Source of the DNA: Micrococcaceae bacterium | Lineage (GTDB): Bacteria; Actinomycetota; Actinomycetes; Actinomycetales; Micrococcaceae | Assembly: GCA_030452125.1 (NCBI GenBank) | Contig: JAKDMV010000020.1 | Location: 1-35,332, forward strand | Direction: 5' to 3' | DNA length: 35,332 nt | Program-made: the position numbers and the translations under genes | Notes under the pieces: model-generated | What the model saw: the letters and a program-made list of their open reading frames with translations, nothing else | Told to the model about the DNA's origin: nothing | Databases searched by the model: none | Part shown: positions 31,169 through 35,332 of the stretch, piece by piece | Numbering within the stretch: position 1 is the stretch's first letter | Layout: every line of letters begins with the position of its first letter

Positions 31169-32365
31169 ATGGGCCTGCACCATCGCATCCTGATCATCGG
31201 CGGCGGCAACGCCGGACTGAGCGTGGCCGCCCGGCTACGCCATGCCGGCCAGGACGACGTCGCCGTCATCGAACCGAACGACAAGCACTACTACCAACCG
31301 CTCTGGACCCTGGTCGGCGGGGGACGGGCCCCGGCGAAGGAATCGGTGAGGTCCCAGGCCTCGGTCATGCCCCAGGGGGTCGCCTGGATCAAGGACGCCG
31401 CCACGGGGGTCGACCCCGAGGCGAAGACCGTCACCCTCGCCTCCGGGACCACCGTCGGATACGACTACCTGGTGGTCTGCCCCGGCATCCAGCTGGACTG
31501 GGACAAGCTGCCCGGCCTGCCCGAGGCCCTGAAGACCCCCTCGGCCTCGAGCAACTACAGTTTCGAGCTGGCGCCCAAGACCTGGACCATGATCCGCGCC
31601 CTGCGCTCGGGCACCGCCGTGTTCACCATGCCGGCCGGGCCGATCAAATGCGCCGGAGCACCCCAGAAGATCGCCTACCTCGCCGCCGACTACTGGCGTG
31701 AACAGGGGGTCCTGGACGATATCCGCATGGTCCTGGTCCTACCCACCCCGGGCATGTTCGGGGTCAAGGAATTCTCCGACGAACTCGACCGGGTCGTCGC
31801 CGACTACGGCATCGAGGTCCGCTTCAGCAGCGAAGCAACCTCCATCGACCCGGAGGCCAAAACCGTCTCGGTGCGCAACAACACCACCGGGACCGACGAG
31901 GAACTCGGCTACGACTTCCTCCACGCCGTCCCGCCGCAGTCCGCCCCGGACTGGTTGAAGAACAATGCCCTGGCCGACCCCCAGAACCCCGCCGGCTACG
32001 TGGAGATCGACAAGAACACGCTGCGCCACACCAGGTACCCGGAGGTCTTCGCCCTGGGCGATGCCGGCTCGAGCCCGAACTCCAAGACCGGGGCGGCCAT
32101 CCGCAAACAGGCCCCCGTGGTGGTGGAGAACCTGTTGGCCGTCATGCGTGGGGCGACGCCGTCGGCCAGCTACGGCGGGTACGCCTCCTGCCCGCTGACC
32201 ACCTCACGCCACACGATGCTGCTGGCCGAATTCGACTACAGCATGCGCCCGGCACCAAGCTTCCCGTTCATCGACACCACCCATGAACGCAAGGACATGT
32301 GGTACCTCAAACGCTACGGACTGCCCAACATGTATTGGAATCTCATCCTCAAGGGACGAGCCTGA
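31169..32365 (+). CDS. sqr: sulfide:quinone oxidoreductase (type II-like)
   Basis: A 398-residue FAD-dependent enzyme oxidising sulfide to polysulfide or persulfide with quinone as acceptor, peripherally bound to the inner membrane. The N-terminal dinucleotide motif IIGGGNAGLSVAARL (9-23), YYQPLWTLVGGG (41-52) and the second FAD motif VFALGDAGSSPNSKTGAA (293-310) are clear. The redox cysteines typical of type II enzymes are C161 (GPIKCAGAPQK) and C341 (YASCPLTT). The length is near human and staphylococcal SQR. I chose ATG 31169, with GGAGA 9 nt upstream. It is first in the operon with persulfide dioxygenase-rhodanese and TauE, a full sulfide detoxification set. Confidence 0.92.
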   Translation: MGLHHRILIIGGGNAGLSVAARLRHAGQDDVAVIEPNDKHYYQPLWTLVGGGRAPAKESVRSQASVMPQGVAWIKDAATGVDPEAKTVTLASGTTVGYDYLVVCPGIQLDWDKLPGLPEALKTPSASSNYSFELAPKTWTMIRALRSGTAVFTMPAGPIKCAGAPQKIAYLAADYWREQGVLDDIRMVLVLPTPGMFGVKEFSDELDRVVADYGIEVRFSSEATSIDPEAKTVSVRNNTTGTDEELGYDFLHAVPPQSAPDWLKNNALADPQNPAGYVEIDKNTLRHTRYPEVFALGDAGSSPNSKTGAAIRKQAPVVVENLLAVMRGATPSASYGGYASCPLTTSRHTMLLAEFDYSMRPAPSFPFIDTTHERKDMWYLKRYGLPNMYWNLILKGRA

Positions 32366-32395
32366 ACCCACGAGCGACTGCCTAAGGAGTACGCC

Positions 32396-33784
32396 ATGTT
32401 CTTTGAACGCATCTACGACACCGATTTGGCACAGGCCAGCTACGTCATCGGCTGCCAGGGCAACGGGGAAGCAGTGGTCATCGACGCCCGCCGCGATACC
32501 GACGTCTACCACCGGATCGCCGCGGAGAACGGACTGAAGATCACCGCCGTGACCGAAACGCACGTGCACGCCGACTACCTCTCGGGCACCCGCGAACTGG
32601 CGGCCGATACCGGCGCCACCATGTATGTCTCCGGCGAGGGAGGACCCGACTGGCTCTATGACTTCGAGGCCACCGTGCTCACCGAGGGTGGCACCATCAC
32701 CCTGGGCAACATCACCCTCACCGCCCTCCACACCCCCGGGCACACCCCCGAACATCTGACCTTCCTGGTCACCGACGGGGCCTTCTCGAAGGATCCCGGG
32801 TACGCGCTGACCGGTGACTTCGTCTTCTGCGGGGATCTGGGCCGCCCCGACCTGCTCGACGAGGCCGCCGGCGGCGTGGATACCCGCTTCATCGGGGCGA
32901 AGCAGATGTTCGCCAGCCTGCGGGACAAGTTCCTCACCCTGCCCGACCATGTCCAGGTCCACCCGGCCCACGGCGCCGGCAGCGCCTGCGGCAAGGCGCT
33001 GGGTGCCGTGCCCTCGAGCACCGTGGGCTATGAACGGCTCAACGCCTGGTGGGGCAAATACCTGGAGGCCGACGACGAGGAAGGCTTCGTCGCCGAACTG
33101 CTCGAGGGCCAGCCCGACGCCCCGGCCTACTTCGGGCGCATGAAGCGCCAGAACCTCGCCGGCCCCGCCGTCCTGGGCGAACGGAAGCCGCTTCAGGAGC
33201 TCGACGTGGACCAGGTCGCCGCCTCGCTGGACGCCCACGAGGTGACCTTCGTGGACACCCGGGCCCAGAGCGAGGTCCACCGGGGCACGGTCACCGGGTC
33301 GGTGAACATCCCGGCGATCAAATCCATGGCCACCTACGGGGCCTGGGCCATCGACCCCGAACGCGACGGCCGCCCGCTGGTCCTGCTGGCCGAGGGCCCC
33401 GAGGCCGCCCGGACGATGTGGGACCACCTGATCCGGGTGGGCATCGACGATGTCTCCGGTTACGTCACCAGCATCGAGGGCCTGCCCCGGCATACGCCGA
33501 AACTGGTCCAGCCGGGCGAGATCGCCGACTTCGACAAGGCGCTGCTGCTGGACGTCCGGGCCAAATCCGAGCACGAGGACGGCCACGTCCCCGGCTCGGA
33601 ACAACTCCACGGCGGGAGGGTGTTGTGGAACCTGGAGAAGCTGCCCACCAGTGGAACCATCGTCACCTACTGCCAGAGTGGGGTGCGCAGTTCGGTGGTC
33701 GCCAGCACGCTGCGTCATGCCGGGTACGACGTCGTCGAGCTCGAGGGCAGCTATGCCGCCTGGGCCGAACAGCACGCCAGGTAG
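32396..33784 (+). CDS. cstB: persulfide dioxygenase-rhodanese fusion (CstB-like)
   Basis: A 462-residue three-domain protein. Residues 1-240 are a metallo-beta-lactamase-fold persulfide dioxygenase: H56-V-H58-A-D60, H116 (TPGHTPEH), D141 (TGDFVF) and H192 (HPAHG), with the Fe(II) ligands expected at H56/H116/D141 as in ETHE1. GSACGK (C198) is as in CstB. Residues 265-370 are a rhodanese-like domain without the catalytic cysteine (LAEGPEA). Residues 375-460 are an active-type rhodanese with C426 in YCQSGVRS. It would turn the persulfide made by SQR into sulfite and thiosulfate. AAGGAG precedes the ATG at optimal spacing. Same order as staphylococcal CstB. Confidence 0.92.
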   Translation: MFFERIYDTDLAQASYVIGCQGNGEAVVIDARRDTDVYHRIAAENGLKITAVTETHVHADYLSGTRELAADTGATMYVSGEGGPDWLYDFEATVLTEGGTITLGNITLTALHTPGHTPEHLTFLVTDGAFSKDPGYALTGDFVFCGDLGRPDLLDEAAGGVDTRFIGAKQMFASLRDKFLTLPDHVQVHPAHGAGSACGKALGAVPSSTVGYERLNAWWGKYLEADDEEGFVAELLEGQPDAPAYFGRMKRQNLAGPAVLGERKPLQELDVDQVAASLDAHEVTFVDTRAQSEVHRGTVTGSVNIPAIKSMATYGAWAIDPERDGRPLVLLAEGPEAARTMWDHLIRVGIDDVSGYVTSIEGLPRHTPKLVQPGEIADFDKALLLDVRAKSEHEDGHVPGSEQLHGGRVLWNLEKLPTSGTIVTYCQSGVRSSVVASTLRHAGYDVVELEGSYAAWAEQHAR

Positions 33785-33790
33785 CCGGCG

Positions 33791-34558
33791 GTGATCGGTG
33801 CCGCACTGGTCTTCGGGCTGATCGTCGGCGGGCTGCTGGGGCTCGTCGGCGGGGGAGGGTCCATCCTGGCGGTTCCGGCACTGGTCTATGGGGTGGGGAT
33901 GCCACTCTCGGCGGCCATCCCCAGCTCGCTGGTGGTCGTGGGGGCCTCCTCGACCATGGCGGTGCTGCCCCGGATACGACGCGATGTGGACTGGCGGCTG
34001 GCGCTGGTCATCGGGGTCACCGGCGGGGCGACGGCCTTCGCCGGCACCGCGGTGAACTCGCTGATGGATCAGCAGGTGCTGCTGATCGTCTTCGCGGCGA
34101 TCATGGTGCTGGCCGGCATCCGGATGCTGCTGCCCGTCGGCTCCCGGGCCGGCCACGACTATGCCGCCGACGGAACCATCATCTGGCGTCGCCGCCTACC
34201 CAAGGCGGTGGCCACCGGTATCGTCGTCGGATTCCTGACCGGTCTGCTCGGGGTCGGCGGAGGGTTCCTCATCGTCCCGGCCCTGGCATTGGTCCTGGGG
34301 CTGCCGATGACCACGGCGGTGGGGACCTCGCTGGTCATCGTGGTGGTCAACTCCCTGGGCGGATTCATCTCCCATATCGGGAACCTGGACCTGGACTGGG
34401 CGCTGACCGGGGCCTTCGCCGGAACCGCCATGGTGGCGTCCTATATTGCCGGGCATATCGGGCGCTCGCTGCCCGAACGGGTACTCAAACGAGGCTTCGC
34501 CTCGCTGGTCTTCGTGGTCGCCGCCTATGTGGTGGCCCGGGTGGTCCTGGCCTTCTAG
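33791..34558 (+). CDS. TauE/SafE family sulfite/organosulfonate permease
   Basis: A 255-residue protein with eight hydrophobic helices in two halves, the TauE/SafE (DUF81) layout: GLIVGGLLGLVGGGGSILAVPALVY at the start and GFLTGLLGVGGGFLIVPALALVLGLPMTTAVGTSLVIVVVNS in the second half. It starts with GTG 33791, six bases after the dioxygenase-rhodanese stop, so it shares that operon. By context it exports sulfite or thiosulfate produced by sulfide oxidation. It is followed by a DtxR-type gene with its own start region. Confidence 0.9.
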   Translation: MIGAALVFGLIVGGLLGLVGGGGSILAVPALVYGVGMPLSAAIPSSLVVVGASSTMAVLPRIRRDVDWRLALVIGVTGGATAFAGTAVNSLMDQQVLLIVFAAIMVLAGIRMLLPVGSRAGHDYAADGTIIWRRRLPKAVATGIVVGFLTGLLGVGGGFLIVPALALVLGLPMTTAVGTSLVIVVVNSLGGFISHIGNLDLDWALTGAFAGTAMVASYIAGHIGRSLPERVLKRGFASLVFVVAAYVVARVVLAF

Positions 34559-34618
34559 CCGGTGGGGCCGGGACCCTCCGACGGGCTTGTGGGGCCCGGG
34601 CTGCGTAGACTGGCCTGC

Positions 34619-35302
34619 ATGTCGGTTACTGAATTGTCGGACAGCGCCCAAAACCATCTCAAAGCCGTCTGGAGCCTCTCGGAGTGGACCAGCGAACCGG
34701 TCACCACCAAGGACATCGCCGAAAAAACCGGCTTGCGGATCTCCACGGTCTCCGATGCCGTGCGCAAACTCGCCGAGCAGGGCTACCTGGACCATGCCAA
34801 ATACGGCACCGTTGAACTCACCGAAACCGGTCGCACCCACGCGGTGGCGATGGTCCGCCGCCACCGGCTGATCGAATCCTTCCTGGTCGACATCCTGGGC
34901 TACGGCTGGGAACAGGTCCACGACGAGGCCGAAGTCCTCGAGCATGCCGTCTCGGACTTCATGATCGAACGCATCGACACCATCCTGGAGCACCCCACGC
35001 GCGACCCGCACGGGGATCCCATCCCCGCGGCGGACGGCACCGTGGAGGTGCCCGACGCCGTCCAGCTCACCGGCGTCGAACCCGGAACCGTCGTGGTGGT
35101 CGAGCGGATCTCCGACTCCGACAGCGAACTGCTGGGCTACTTCAGGGACCGGGACATCATCTGTGGTGTGCGGTTGACCGTGGGCGCCGGCGAACCGTAT
35201 TCGGGCACACTCGAAGTGCAGATCGACGGCTCCGACCAGCCGCCGTTGAGCCTGGGGAAGACGGCCAGCGACGCCCTCTTCGTCTCGGTCGCCGGCCGCT
35301 AG
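34619..35302 (+). CDS. DtxR/MntR family metal-dependent regulator
   Basis: A 227-residue metalloregulator. The winged helix is at 1-70 (VTTKDIAEKTGLRISTVSDAVRKLAEQGYLDHAKYGTVELTETG), metal and dimer residues follow at 80-125, and an SH3-like FeoA domain ends the protein. The ancillary-site ligands H82, E86 and H101 and the primary-site E105, E108, H109 are visible; Glu replaces the cysteine of iron-sensing DtxR at position 105, which favours manganese, and Asn12 replaces Met/Asp. ATG 34619 has TAGACT 7 nt upstream and no Shine-Dalgarno sequence, suggesting a leaderless mRNA. Its targets are not adjacent; sequence after it is too short to judge. Confidence 0.88.
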   Translation: MSVTELSDSAQNHLKAVWSLSEWTSEPVTTKDIAEKTGLRISTVSDAVRKLAEQGYLDHAKYGTVELTETGRTHAVAMVRRHRLIESFLVDILGYGWEQVHDEAEVLEHAVSDFMIERIDTILEHPTRDPHGDPIPAADGTVEVPDAVQLTGVEPGTVVVVERISDSDSELLGYFRDRDIICGVRLTVGAGEPYSGTLEVQIDGSDQPPLSLGKTASDALFVSVAGR

Positions 35303-35332
35303 GGAACAGAAGCAAAAAACTGCCCGCCCGGT

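Noticed and set aside
32204-34156. 650-aa minus-strand open frame antisense to the sulfide oxidation operon
   Set aside because: The plus strand encodes three unambiguous families with ribosome binding sites; this frame has no recognisable domain.
1-35332. CRISPR arrays, rRNA genes, insertion sequences, long direct repeats
   Set aside because: None seen on reading both strands; short repeats were limited to the operators and hairpins listed.

Overview
The window is high-GC, gene-dense DNA with many 4-bp NTGA stop/start overlaps, GTG and TTG starts, and several starts that look leaderless. These traits, together with families such as DUF2316, PadR/ABC1 kinase pairs, a duplicated AsnC/Lrp regulator and CcdA-type thiol systems, point to an actinobacterium, probably a Micrococcales relative. 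I cannot name the genus. I saw no rRNA, tRNA, CRISPR array or intact insertion sequence.

Layout. 1-3.1 kb: end of a CynX-type MFS transporter, a LysR regulator and a divergent EamA exporter. 3.0-7.2 kb: small accessory genes (two SAM methyltransferases, a GNAT acetyltransferase, an NTF2-like protein, a membrane protein that appears frameshifted at a run of six C, an SRPBCC protein and a DUF3021 membrane protein). This stretch is visibly less GC-rich. 7.3-9.7 kb: a PadR regulator with a periodic operator, followed by an ABC1/UbiB-type kinase. 9.7-10.5 kb: an ArsR-SRPBCC fusion. 10.6-13.8 kb: an asparagine-degradation operon (GntR regulator, Rhizobium-type asparaginase, aspartate ammonia-lyase) converting Asn to Asp to fumarate plus ammonia. 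13.8-16.9 kb: an odd, lower-GC segment with an MFS exporter, an unknown 159-aa protein, a 12-codon minigene with a strong ribosome binding site followed by a large hairpin, and relics of a ribbon-helix-helix toxin-antitoxin locus. 16.9-21 kb: DUF2316, an M20 amidohydrolase and MFS transporter operon, and a divergent double-domain Lrp regulator. 21-26.7 kb: a membrane protein, a PQQ-type sugar dehydrogenase lipoprotein, and an operon for a membrane-anchored glycerophosphodiesterase, a glutathione peroxidase and an esterase.

26.9-35.3 kb looks like a sulfur and thiol module. A BlaI-like repressor and a CPVC membrane protein are divergent from a DsbA-like protein, a CcdA-like protein and a DsrE-like protein, with two near-identical palindromes between the two arms. 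A GntR/UTRA regulator carrying exactly two cysteines then precedes sulfide:quinone oxidoreductase, a CstB-like persulfide dioxygenase-rhodanese and a TauE/SafE permease. A DtxR/MntR-like regulator closes the window.

The most unusual features are the minigene/hairpin/exporter cassette at 14.1-16.1 kb and the thiol/sulfide module at 27-34.6 kb. All functions are inferred from sequence patterns read by eye; no database search was run.
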